Translations under genes and position numbers: made by a program
Source: Phalacrocorax aristotelis
Lineage: Eukaryota; Chordata; Aves; Suliformes; Phalacrocoracidae
Assembly: GCF_949628215.1 (NCBI RefSeq)
Contig: NC_134281.1
Span: 44,846,512-44,910,511, forward strand
DNA length: 64,000 nt
Direction: 5' to 3'
The notes under the pieces: model-generated
Databases searched by the model: none
What the model was told of the DNA's origin: nothing
Seen by the model: the letters and a program-made list of their open reading frames with translations, nothing else
Shown: piece after piece, positions 28,860 to 39,300 of the stretch
How positions within the stretch are numbered: the stretch's first letter is position 1
Layout: the number at the start of each line of letters is the position of its first letter

Positions 28860-29900
28860 GAGCTGGCGGTGTCACCCCCCGCTCCAGCCGCCCGAGGCCA
28901 CCCACCGGCTCTCGCACGCTGCATCCGCGGGAGCTCAGCACAGCCCCGGGGATGCGGCGGCCCGCGCCAGGTGGGGGTCGGCGAGGTGACTCCTCCGTGC
29001 CCCGGGGGGGGGGCGGCTGTCACCCCTCGGAGGACCTCCCGCTGCCCGTCCGGCAGGTGGCGCTCGGCGGAACCATAGAGTCCCGGCCTCCTCCTCCTCC
29101 TCCTCCTCCGCCCTCTCCGCTAAGGTTCCGGCTTCCGGCCGATTGCGGGTGAGATCCCCCACGTGACGGGGGCTATGGTTCCCATTGGTTGTGTTGGCGG
29201 GGCAGGGCGCGCGGGGAGGCCTGCGTAAGAGCGTGCCGGCGCGCGTGTTCCTGCAGGCATGCACGGGCCTGTGTAGGTAGGCAGGTGTGTTGTGCTGCGG
29301 TTACGCGTGTGCGTGACCGTGCGGGGTGCCTGCACATCCCGGAAGGCGCGCGCGCCACCCCCTCCCCCCCCCCCGGTGCGCGAGCAGGGGTGCGCGTGGC
29401 CGCGCGGGCGGCCGCCTGCAGCCGCGTGGAGCGGCGTGACCCGGCGCACATCGGCGCCCACGCAGCGCGGCGCCCGGCGGCGGGACAGGGGAGGGCGCTG
29501 ATCCCCGCCGCGCCGCCATGGAGGGTCTGCTGCGAGGGTGGCGCCTCCCGGCGCTGAGCGCCCGGCGACGGGGCTGCAGGGCCCGGCACGGTCCCGCGGG
29601 CAGGGCGCGGTGGCTGCTGCTCTCGCAGCTCTTCCAGCCACGCAACCTGCAGGCGGGCGGCGAGGCGGGGTTGGACGGCGGGGCCGGGGAGCCCCTCTGC
29701 CGGAGCCAGAAGCTGATGTTGCAAGGGGGGCTCATCCACCCCTCCGGTCCCGGCTGCTACTACTACCTGCCGCCTATCGTCCGCGCCATGGAGAAGCTCA
29801 TCAAGGTGATGGACGAGGAGATGCAGGCCGTCGGGGGGCAGAAGCTGAACGTGCCCAGCCTAAGCTCGGCAGAGCTGTGGCGTGCCAGCGGGCGCTGGGA
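28860..29900 (+). promoter_or_regulatory. PARS2: PARS2 CpG-island promoter
   Basis: A CpG-rich island covers the PARS2 start. A (TCC)n run at about 29090-29111 is followed by two CTTCCGG/TTCCGG ETS-type sites near 29125-29138, an E-box CACGTGAC at 29160-29167 and an inverted CCAAT (ATTGG) near 29184. A GGGTGAG near 29146 could be the donor of a 5' untranslated exon; mammalian PARS2 also has its coding sequence in one exon after a non-coding one. ETS sites are common in promoters of nuclear genes for mitochondrial proteins. Confidence 0.6.
29090..29111. repeat. (TCC)n microsatellite in the PARS2 promoter
   Basis: About seven TCC units, slightly interrupted, lie immediately before the ETS-type sites. 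A G-run at about 29004-29014 lies a little upstream. Both are simple sequence within the CpG island. Confidence 0.85.
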
Positions 29901-30930
29901 TCAGATGGGGCCAGAGCTCTTCCGGCTGGCAGACAGGCACGGTAAGGACTACTGCCTGGGCCCCACGCACGAGGAGGCGGTGACGGAGCTGGTGGCTGCT
30001 CAGAGCAACCTATCCTACAGGCAGCTCCCACTGCGCCTCTACCAGGTAACCAGGAAGTTTCGGGATGAGCCCAAGCCCCGCTTCGGCTTGCTGCGCAGCC
30101 GGGAGTTCTATATGAAGGACATGTACACCTTCGACACCTCCAAAGAGGCGGCTCAGCAGACCTACGACCTGGTGTGCAATGCCTACTGCAGCCTCTTTGA
30201 CCGCCTGGGCCTTCCCTTCGTCAAAGTGCGGGCAGCCACAGGCAGCATTGGCGGCACTGTCTCCCATGAGTTCCAGCTCCCGGCAGATGTCGGTGAGGAC
30301 AGGCTAGTGGTGTGCCCTGATGGACATTTTGCGGCCAATGTGGAAACGCTAAATGGGGAGCAAATGTCTTGCCCCACGTGTGGAGAAAAACTCACACAGA
30401 CCAGAGGGATCGAAGTGGGGCACACATTTTATCTCGGCACCAAGTACTCCTCTGTCTCCAACGCTGTCTTCTACTCCCCCGAGAACAAACCCCAGCTGGC
30501 AGAAATGGGTTGCTACGGCCTGGGCGTCACTCGCATCCTGGCGGCCTCCATTGAGGTGCTCTCTATGGAGGACAGCATCCGCTGGCCAAGCCTCATTGCG
30601 CCCTACCAGCTCTGCTTCATTCCCCCCAAGAGAGGCAGCAAGGAGGAGGAGGAGGAGGGAGCCGCACTGCTGGAGCGGGTGTACGATGACCTCGCTGAAG
30701 CGCTGCCCCACCTTGCCAGCGACTCAGTGCTGGATGACAGGACACAGCTGACCATCGGCAAAAGGCTAAAGGATGCCAACAAGCTGGGTTATCCCTACGT
30801 GGTCATAGCGGGGAAGAGGGTTTGCGAGGACCCCCCGGTCTTTGAGGTCTGGAATCAGAACGCTGGTGAGGTTTTATTCCTCACCAAGGAAGGTGTAATT
30901 GAGTTGCTGAGTAAAGTGCAAGTCCCTTAA
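29518..30930 (+). CDS. PARS2: Mitochondrial prolyl-tRNA synthetase, single-exon CDS
   Basis: This class II aminoacyl-tRNA synthetase charges mitochondrial tRNA-Pro. The uninterrupted frame encodes 470 residues, against about 475 in human as recalled. It starts in a very good context (gccgccATGG) and opens with an arginine-rich, acid-poor segment (MEGLLRGWRLPALSARRRG) typical of a mitochondrial targeting peptide. Class II motif 1 lies around residue 79 (GCYYYLPP). Motif 2 is at about 178-200 (TRKFRDEPKPRFGLLRSREF). Motif 3 is at about 331-341 (GCYGLGVTRI). A C-terminal anticodon-binding domain ends at KVQVP. PTHEEAVTEL near residue 158 is the substrate-loop region of bacterial-type ProRS. No disabling change was found. 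It is followed by TTC4 on the same strand, 1.9 kb away. Confidence 0.97.
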   Translation: MEGLLRGWRLPALSARRRGCRARHGPAGRARWLLLSQLFQPRNLQAGGEAGLDGGAGEPLCRSQKLMLQGGLIHPSGPGCYYYLPPIVRAMEKLIKVMDEEMQAVGGQKLNVPSLSSAELWRASGRWDQMGPELFRLADRHGKDYCLGPTHEEAVTELVAAQSNLSYRQLPLRLYQVTRKFRDEPKPRFGLLRSREFYMKDMYTFDTSKEAAQQTYDLVCNAYCSLFDRLGLPFVKVRAATGSIGGTVSHEFQLPADVGEDRLVVCPDGHFAANVETLNGEQMSCPTCGEKLTQTRGIEVGHTFYLGTKYSSVSNAVFYSPENKPQLAEMGCYGLGVTRILAASIEVLSMEDSIRWPSLIAPYQLCFIPPKRGSKEEEEEGAALLERVYDDLAEALPHLASDSVLDDRTQLTIGKRLKDANKLGYPYVVIAGKRVCEDPPVFEVWNQNAGEVLFLTKEGVIELLSKVQVP

Positions 30931-32060
30931 AATCTCCATCTCTGAATCTCTCATCTTTGCTGCACTAAGTTTATCTGAACAGCCCTGATTCCTTTTCAAG
31001 GACATGCAGGTTGTTGGTGATGGCACTGGGTGAGCGGAGCCGAATCCAGCTCATGTCAGAGCCGGCCAGGGTGCCCGGCAACTATGCCAGGTGCTGGAGT
31101 TGAGCTGGCATCAGCCCTTGTTCCCTCATGGGGCTAGGGGCGTTGCTTGCTCTGGCTGCGGGCCCCCATGAGCTGCTTTGACTGGCGCGCATAGCCTCGT
31201 GTGGCTGTGGGAGCACTGGCAGGGTCAGCCCCTCCCTGCCTGGCTGCAGCAGGCAGGCTGGCAATGGCCTCTGTTGAGTACACACAAGAGCATAGGCTGC
31301 AGGAGGCGGGACGGGAGGGCTTCCTTCGCCCTTTTCAGGTGCTGAGTTCTCAGCATGAGGGATTTTAAGAGGGAGAAAGGAAGGTGCCTTTCCTCCATTC
31401 ACATCTTCTCTTTGGATACACCCAGGTTCAGTGAAGATGGAGGTGAACTCTAGAGCATTGTTCTTGAAAATGCCCTAGCGCTGCAAATCTGCAGGAATTA
31501 AGGTGAAGAATGCTGTCAGGCATCAGCATCCCCGTCCTGCAGATTAGTCCAGCTGGCAAGATGTCTGGATCTGCTGGGCTTGGGTGGTGATGGTGTGGTT
31601 TCAGGGATGTAGCCTCAGGGTGGTAGAAAATACTTGCAAAAATTTAACAAGGAAACATGAAACTTGGGGACCTGCAAAGCCTGGGGGTAAAAATGTCCAG
31701 GCCATGCTTATAGATTTAAGTAACCCTGTCCCGCAGGGTGGTGACATCCCACTTGTATGTGCCTGCTGCAGTGCGGGGCTTGCCACGCCAGGCCCTGGGG
31801 CTCCCATGAGGAGCAGCTTGCCTCCACCCTGGCAGGGCTGACTGGTACCATCGCCCCATGAGCTCTCGTGTGACTTTGTTGTCCTGCCCTGGACAGGGGG
31901 CTCTTTGCTCGCCCCGTGCTGCAGCTTCTGGGTCTGAGATCTAGAGATCACGAGCAACAACGGTGCCACTGTCATGTAGGACTTTACAGTAGACCCATGC
32001 TTTCCACGTGCTCCTGGACCTCAGGAGGTCACCTAGTCCTTCTCCCTGTCCCAGGCAGCA
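30931..32060. other. PARS2 3' flank / intergenic
   Basis: The stretch presumably begins with the PARS2 3' UTR, but I see no canonical AATAAA close to the stop that would define its end. No other gene was recognised. Confidence 0.45.
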
Positions 32061-32612
32061 TCACAGAATCATAGAACAGTTTGGGTTGGAAGGAACCTTT
32101 AGAGGTCATCTATCCAACCACCCTGCAGTGAGCAGGGACATCAGGGACATCTTCAACTAGATCAGGTTGCTCAGAGCCCCGTCCAACCTGACTTTGAATG
32201 TTTCCAGGGATGGGGCATCTACCACCTCTCTGGGCAACCTGTGCCAGTGTTTCATCACCATCATAGTAAAAACATTTTTTCTGTTATCCAGTCTGAATCT
32301 ATCCTCCTTTAGTTAAAAACCATTACCCTTTGTCCTCTCACAACAGGCTTGCTCCCATCCTTCCTATAGTCCCCCTTTAAGTACTGGAAGGCCGCAGTAA
32401 GGTCTCCCCAGAGCCTTCTGTTCTCCAGGCTGAACAAGCCCAACACTCTCAGCCTGTCCTCATAGGAGAGGTGCTCCAGCCCTCGGATCGTTTTTGTGGC
32501 CCTCCTCTGCACCCACTCCAACAGGTCGATGTCTTTCCTGTACTGAGGACTCCAGAGCTGGACACAGCACTCCAGGTGGGGTCTCGCCAGAGCAGAGTAG
32601 AGGGTCAGAATC
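32061..32612 (-). mobile_element. CR1 LINE fragment, 5'-truncated, upstream of TTC4
   Basis: The plus strand opens with the reverse complement of the CR1 tail (TCACAGAATCATAGAA), followed by the conserved GGTTGGAAGGAACC stretch, so the element is in minus orientation. The minus-strand frame keeps the end of the CR1 ORF2 product ([43 protein letters not shown]). The 5' break is near 32612, only about 180 bases before the TTC4 start codon. In the shared 3' portion it looks very similar to the longer CR1 at 37087-39720. Confidence 0.93.
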
Positions 32613-32639
32613 AGCTCCAGCTGCCGTCGCCATGGGAGA

Positions 32640-33350
32640 TGCCGCCTAAACCTGCTGCTGAAAGCGGGCGCCAGGCCTCGGGGCGCTGGGCCGGGCCTGA
32701 GGCGGGCGGGAGGGGCCGGGCCTGGGGTCGGGCCTGAGGCCGGCGGGAGGGGCCAGGCCTGAGGCGGGCGGGAGGCGCGGCGCGGCAGCATGGCGGAGGC
32801 CGGGCCGGGTAGCGGCGCGGCGCGGTATCGGGGCGCTCTCCACCCCGATACCTGGGAGCAGGTGAGGCGGCGGGGCCTGGGGTGCGGGAGGCCCGGCCCG
32901 GGCCGGGCTCAGCTGAGCTGAGCGACGGTGTGTGCCCGCCCGCAGGAGCTGGAGGCCATCCCCATGTTTATGAAGCGGTGCCCGGCAGAGATCGACGCGG
33001 CGCGGCAGCCCGAGCTGGCCTGCCTGCAGTCCCTCCTCTTCGACGAGGAGCAGGGCCCCGCAGGTGGGAGCCGGGGCCGGGGTGGTCCGCCGGCCTGTGC
33101 CTCCGGCCCCGGCCGGGGAGGGGGCTTGGGAAGCTGCGCCCCCGCTCAGGCCCGGGCCCTCGCCTTCCCCCGCAGAGCTGGCCAGGATGTACAAAAACGA
33201 AGGGAACGAGTACTTCAGGGAGAGGGACTACGGGAGGGCTGTCATCGCCTACACCGAGGGGCTCAAAAAGAAGTGCGAGGACGCAGAGCTGAACGCCGTG
33301 CTGCACACGAACCGGGGCGCCGCGCAGTTTTACCTGGGTAAGGAGGGATA
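32640..33350 (+). promoter_or_regulatory. TTC4: TTC4 CpG-island promoter
   Basis: A GC-rich block begins just after the CR1 fragment and contains tandem-like CCGGGCCTGAGGCGGGCGG units between about 32690 and 32775, then TTC4 exons 1-3. No TATA box is evident. The repeated GGCGGGCGGGAGG motifs look like GC boxes (Sp1-type), which is inference. Confidence 0.55.
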
Positions 33351-36300
33351 CGCCGCCCGGGGCGGGGAAGGGGCCTCTGCCGTCCGAAATTCCTTTTCCT
33401 CCCCACTTTGGGTTTTCTTTTTCTTTACTTTTTTTTTTTTTTTTTTTGTGATAGAGTATACTAAATAGCTTATTCATCAGAAAATGACACTTTGAACCCT
33501 GAATACCTGGCTCGCTTCAGAACACTGCTGCGTGCAGCGTTTGTGCTCTGCTCATTGCAGCTGTTACTTGCTGCTCAAGCCTTGGCTCCAGGAGAGGCCA
33601 GAGCCAGTGGGTTTTGATGCTGAACAGATTCACAGGGTGATTTGAACTACAGGGGGATGCCCTGGCCTCAAAAATCTATGGCTATGTCCTCCTCGAGCTA
33701 CCACCCACCCTACCAACAGCATCCATGCAGCAGAGGAGGTGTTCTTGGCCTTTTAACGCTGTTGTATGGTGCAGCTGGGAGGTGGTTTGCTCACAGACAT
33801 GTTACTTACCTCTCACCTGTATGATTGATTCCTGTCCTTTGGCTTCTTGCTCTTAATTTGCTCTTTCTTCCTCCTCTTGCCTCACAGTGATTGTAGAAAC
33901 AGTGAATTACAGAGTCTCCACATAACCTATTTTGTCACCTTGGGATCAGATTGGATTTTAAATATAAATGAAAGGCTCTGAGCAGTTTTGCTTGCTTTAT
34001 AGGTAACTATCGTTCTGCTCTCAATGATGCCATCCAAGCAAAAAAGCTGAAGCCCACCCATCTCAAAGCAATCATAAGAGGTAAGAGTTAAAGCATGTGT
34101 TACTGCATGAAGTGCAAGGAACGCAATTTCAAAACATCTTTGCACATGTTTTACTTCTTATGCTGTTATTGTTACAAGCCCTGGAGCAGACTGTTGTTAG
34201 ATGTTGCTTTGTTTCACTGCATGTTTCTGTGTGTTAAATAACAGTGTTTATAAACCTTAAATTACTGTGGGTATGCATCATACTTTGTTTCCAGGCAGCA
34301 TTGATTTCAGAAAAGTAAAGTGGTTACTGTACGAGATGGTTTTCTCTTGTTTTGCTGTTTCTCCCCAAAACAGCTCTGCGTTTTGCTTTGGATTTTTGGT
34401 CAAAACACTATCTTTGTGCTCTTTGCTCTTCAGCCTCTATATCTTTCAAAGAGGCATTGGACCTGTTTCTGAAAAGCACAGCGTAACTTTTGCTGTTTTC
34501 CACAATGCTAGTTTTTTAGGGTTTGGTCCCCCTGCCCTCCCAGCATTTCTCACTCCATGGAAATGATCACGTTACTTTTCCTTATGAGGCAAATACTGAT
34601 ATGATAAATTTTTGCTTGTAACAGACACTTCTAGCATCATTCTGTTGATTTCTGTGACTTGATGAGCAAATGATAAAAGAACTGCTGAAATATTTTAGAT
34701 TTTCTACGCAGCTGAATGGACCTGCTGGAAGTCTAGAGTTGAAGATGACGACGCAAGACAATAGCATGTGCTGCTGTATATGCCTCTTGAAGGCACTAGG
34801 GCTAATGCTGTCTTTATAACCACCACTTTGTCTGGTAGTTGTATACTGACTCCAATACTAGAAACTTAAAATCTTAATCCTTCCAGGAGCTCTCTGTCAC
34901 ATGGAGCTAAAGAATTTCTCTGAAGCAATAGCATGGTGTGAAGAGGGCTTGCAAATAGATTCAAAAGAGAAAAAGCTTGTGGAAATGAGAGCTAAAGCTG
35001 ACAAATTAAAGGTAAATATTAAAGCAGTCTAGCATCTACGATGCTTGTCGCCTACTTTGTGTAAAGCAGCGCTTTGGGATTCTTGGTTGAAGAGTGCTCC
35101 TTACAAGTTTCTTTGTAGTATAATATCCCCAAACAGAACTGAGTGGTGGTTCCACAGGGTGCGTGTTGTTGAGATATGTAAGGGAAGGAGCTGGAGTGGG
35201 ACCCTTCTGGAGATCTGAACAGATTCTCCACTCACTGTCGGGGTGGAGCAGTGGTGGGCCTTGACTTGCTGTGTGTGGTCACGTGCAACCTTTTCTTACA
35301 TGTAGCGAGTCAAGGAGCGGGATGCAAGGAAAGCAATGGTGATGGAGAAGAAAGAGCAGTGTCAAAAGGAAATTTTGCTTGCAGCAATAAAGGTGGGTCA
35401 GTGAGAGGGTTTGGTTTTGTGTGGTTTGTTGGGTTTTTTTTCTTTTTAAGAGCTCTCTTATTTGTCTCTAAGAGGTTGTTCTCATACACCTGCTTTTGAG
35501 GGATAGAGCTAAAAAATTGAGTTAAAACCATGATTCTTATCTGCATGGCTCTGGCCCCTGCTCCCAGGTTTCCATATTTCAGGTGACAACTAATGCAAAA
35601 TACAAACCCAGTGTTAGGAGATGGAGTGAGCATCCAAGAGAGTGCTCTGGCTACTGGACTGTAGCATCACACTGGCCCAATGAACCTTGCTTTTTTTGCT
35701 GACGATGGGCATCACTTCAGTGGAAGGATAGAAGAAAACCATGTGGTAGGCTGGAGGAGAGAATCAGTCCTGGATCCTCTCCTTCCTGAGCAAATGTATG
35801 GACTATGTTAAAATATTTTGGGCTATTGCGTAAATCACTTCTCCTGTTCTGCAGTTGTCTTTCAAAAGAAAAGTGAGCTTTCTTCAGTTTTCCGAAATGG
35901 TGGATGTTCACAGGAGCTGGTACATGTAGTTGCACCCTGAGGTTATGCCTGCTAGGTCCCAAAGAACAGGATTTCAGATGCATCCCTTTCTCCACATTTT
36001 CTCAGGCTCTTCCCTCAGCATGCAGGGTCTTCTGCATTCCCACCTCTCCTCATCCATTTTATGAGGAGTCTGGGTGTCTCGCTGAGGTTCTGGATTCTAC
36101 TGAGAAGACCAGTTGCCTGAGTCTGATACTGTAGGAAGGCTTTTGATGGCATGTTTAAGAGCTGACTCATTAATAAGAAAGACCCAGTTTGTCCTTTTAC
36201 TGACTGCTAATTCTTTGCTTTTATTCTCCCCGCCATACCTGTTTGGTTTTTGGCTGGGATTTTTTTTGTTGGTTTTTTTTTTTTTTTTCCTTCCTCCCCT

Positions 36301-39300
36301 CTAGGAAAGAAATATCAAGCTGGTTCTTGAGCCTTCAGATGAAGAAGAGGAAATATCAGATGGTGTGGCTGAGATATCCTTAGATGGGTTCCACTCTGAC
36401 AATGCCACGGGGGCAAAGGTGCACTTAGATGCTGAAGGCAGCCTGAACTGGCCTGTCCTCTTCCTGTACCCTGAGCACGAGCAAACAGACTTTATTGCAG
36501 CTTTTCATGAGAACGCCAGGTAAGTGTACTGTCAGCAGCATTCTTGCGTAAAGGGGATGTTTGAGTAGATGAGAACAGACAGCAAGTGAAACACTGCCAT
36601 GCTAATGAAGTAGTTCCAGATTTCTAATCTCAGAGCTGACCCTGCTTTTGAGCAGAAGGTTGCACTAGATGACCTCCTGAGGTCCTTTCCAACCTGAATT
36701 GTTCTATGATTTATGAATGCTGCTTTAAAATATGAGGGCAAAAATCTCAATGTTACATAAATTTATAGTCAGAGAAACACATCATGTTTAGCCAGTGTGA
36801 TTAAAGGGGCTTGCAGGGCAAGCGTAGACCAGTGGCCAGTAATACCAGTGACCCATCCACATGCATGGATTTTAGAGGTTCATTAAGGTGTGATTTTGAA
36901 GCCCTCCAATTATGGGGGTCTCAAAAAGAGGATTAGAGTTAAAAATGATGAAAAGCTTCCAAAAGGGACCTCTGGTAACCACTAGTGACCCCATAGTTTT
37001 CCTTAGGCCTTACAGCAGGCCTGACTGAAGTGCTGCAAACCTTTCAGACTATAAGCAAGTGACTGGCAAGGTGGGAATTCCACTCTTAGAATCATAGAAC
37101 GGTTTGGGTTGGAAGGAACCTTTAGAGGTCATCTATCCAACTACCCTGCAGTGAGCAGGGACATCTTCAACTAGATCATGTTGCTCAGAGCCCTGTCCGA
37201 CCTGACCTTGAATGTTTCCAGGGGTGGTGCATCTACCACCTCTCTGGGCAACCTGTGCCATTGTTTCACCACCATCATAGTAAAAACATTTTTTCTATTA
37301 TCCAGTCTGAACCTATCCTCCTTTAGTTAAAAACCATTACCCTTTGTCCTCTCACAACAGGCCTTGCTAAAAAGGTTGCCCCCATCCTTCCTATAGTCCC
37401 CCTTTAAGTACTGGAAGGCTGCAATAAGGTCTCCCCAGAGCCTTCTCTTCTCCAGGCTGAACGAGCCCAACACTCTCAGCCTGTCCTCATAGGAGAGTAG
37501 CTCCATCCCTCGGATCATTTTTGTGGCCCTCCTCTGGACCAGCTCCAACAGACTGATGTCCTTCTTGTGCTGAGCACCCTAGAGCTGGACACAGCACTCC
37601 AGGTGGGACCTCACCAGAGCAGAGTAGAGGGTCAGAATCACCTCCCTCGACCTGCTGGCAGCACTTCTTTTGATGCAGCTGAGGATACGGTTGGTCTTCT
37701 GGGCTGCAAGTGCACCTTGTTGGCTCATGTCCAGCTTTTCATCCACCAGTACCCCCAAGTCCTCCTCTGCAGGGCTGCACTCAATCTCTTCATCCCCCAG
37801 CCTGTATTGATACCAGGGGTTGCCCCGACTTAGGTGCAGGACCTTGCCCTTGGCTTTGTTGAACCTCATGATGTTCTCACAGGCCCACCTCTCCAGCTTG
37901 TCTGGGTCTCTCTGGATGAGATCCCATCCTCCTGGTGTGTTGACTGCACCACTCAGCTTGGTGTCATCTCCAGACTTGCTGAGGGTGCACTCGATCCCAC
38001 TGTCTGTGTCACTGATGAAGGTATTAAACAGTACCAGTCCCAGTATGGACCCCTGAGGGACACCACTCATCACCAGTCTCCATCTGGTCATCAAGCCATT
38101 GACCACTACCCTCTGGATGTGACCACCCAGCCAGATCCTTATCCACTGAACAGTCCACCCATCAAATCCATATCTCTCCAGTTTAGAGAGAAGAATGCTG
38201 TGGGGGACCATGTCAAAGGCCTTACAGAAGTCCAGATAGACAACATCCATAGCTCTTTCCTTGTCCACTGTCCACTCTATCATAGAAAGCCACTAGGTTG
38301 GTCAGGCAGGACTTTCCCTTGGTGAAGCCATGCTGGCTGCCTCGAATTGCCTCCCTGTCCTTCATGTGCCTTAGCATAGTTTCTAGGAGGATCTGTTCCA
38401 TGGTCTTCCCAGGCACAGAGAAAAGGCTGGCAGAACAGTAGTTCCCTGGGTCTTCCTTTCTACCCTTTTCAAAGATAGGGACAACGCTTCCCTTCTTCTG
38501 GTCCCCAGGGACTTCACCTGACTGCCGTGACTTTTCAAATATCATGGAGAGTGGCTTAGCAACTACATCAGCCAATTCCCTCAGGACTCTGGGATGCATC
38601 TCATCAGGTCCCACCGACTTGTATATATCCAGGTTCCTCAGCTGGTCATGAACCTGATCTTCCCTTACAGTGGGAGGGGCTTTATCCCCCTGGTATCCAT
38701 CCTGCAGCCCACTCGCTTGGGAGGAGTGAGGCTAGAGGTTACCAGTGAGGACTGAGGCAAAAAAGTTGTTGAGTGCCTCAGCCTTCTCCTTGTCTGTTGA
38801 TACTAGGCCACCATTCGTGTTCATCAGTGGGGTACGCTTTCTTTGACTTCCTTTTTCTGGTTGACATACCAGTAGAAGCCTTTCTTGTTCTTTGCATCCC
38901 TGGCAAAATTCAGCTCCAGCTGTGCGTTACCCTCCTGACACCATCCCTACACAACCATGCAGTGTCCCTATACTCTTCCCAGGATACCTGTCACTGCTTC
39001 CACTGCCTGTGCAGTTCCCTCTTGCTCTTTAATTTGACCAGCATGTCTCAACTCAGCCATGCTGGTCTCTTCCCTTCCTTGCCTGATTTCTTACACATGG
39101 GGACTGAGAGCTCTTGCGCTGGTCCTTAAAGATCTGCCAGGTCTCTTCTGTTCCCTTACCCCTGAGGACCATTTCCCAGGGGGTCCTGCTGACTAACTGC
39201 TTGAAGAGCTGGAAGTCTGCTTTCCTAAAATTTAGGGTCCTGACTACTCCTAGCTTTTCCGTTATCCCTCAGGAGTGTGAACTCCACCAATGCATGGTCA

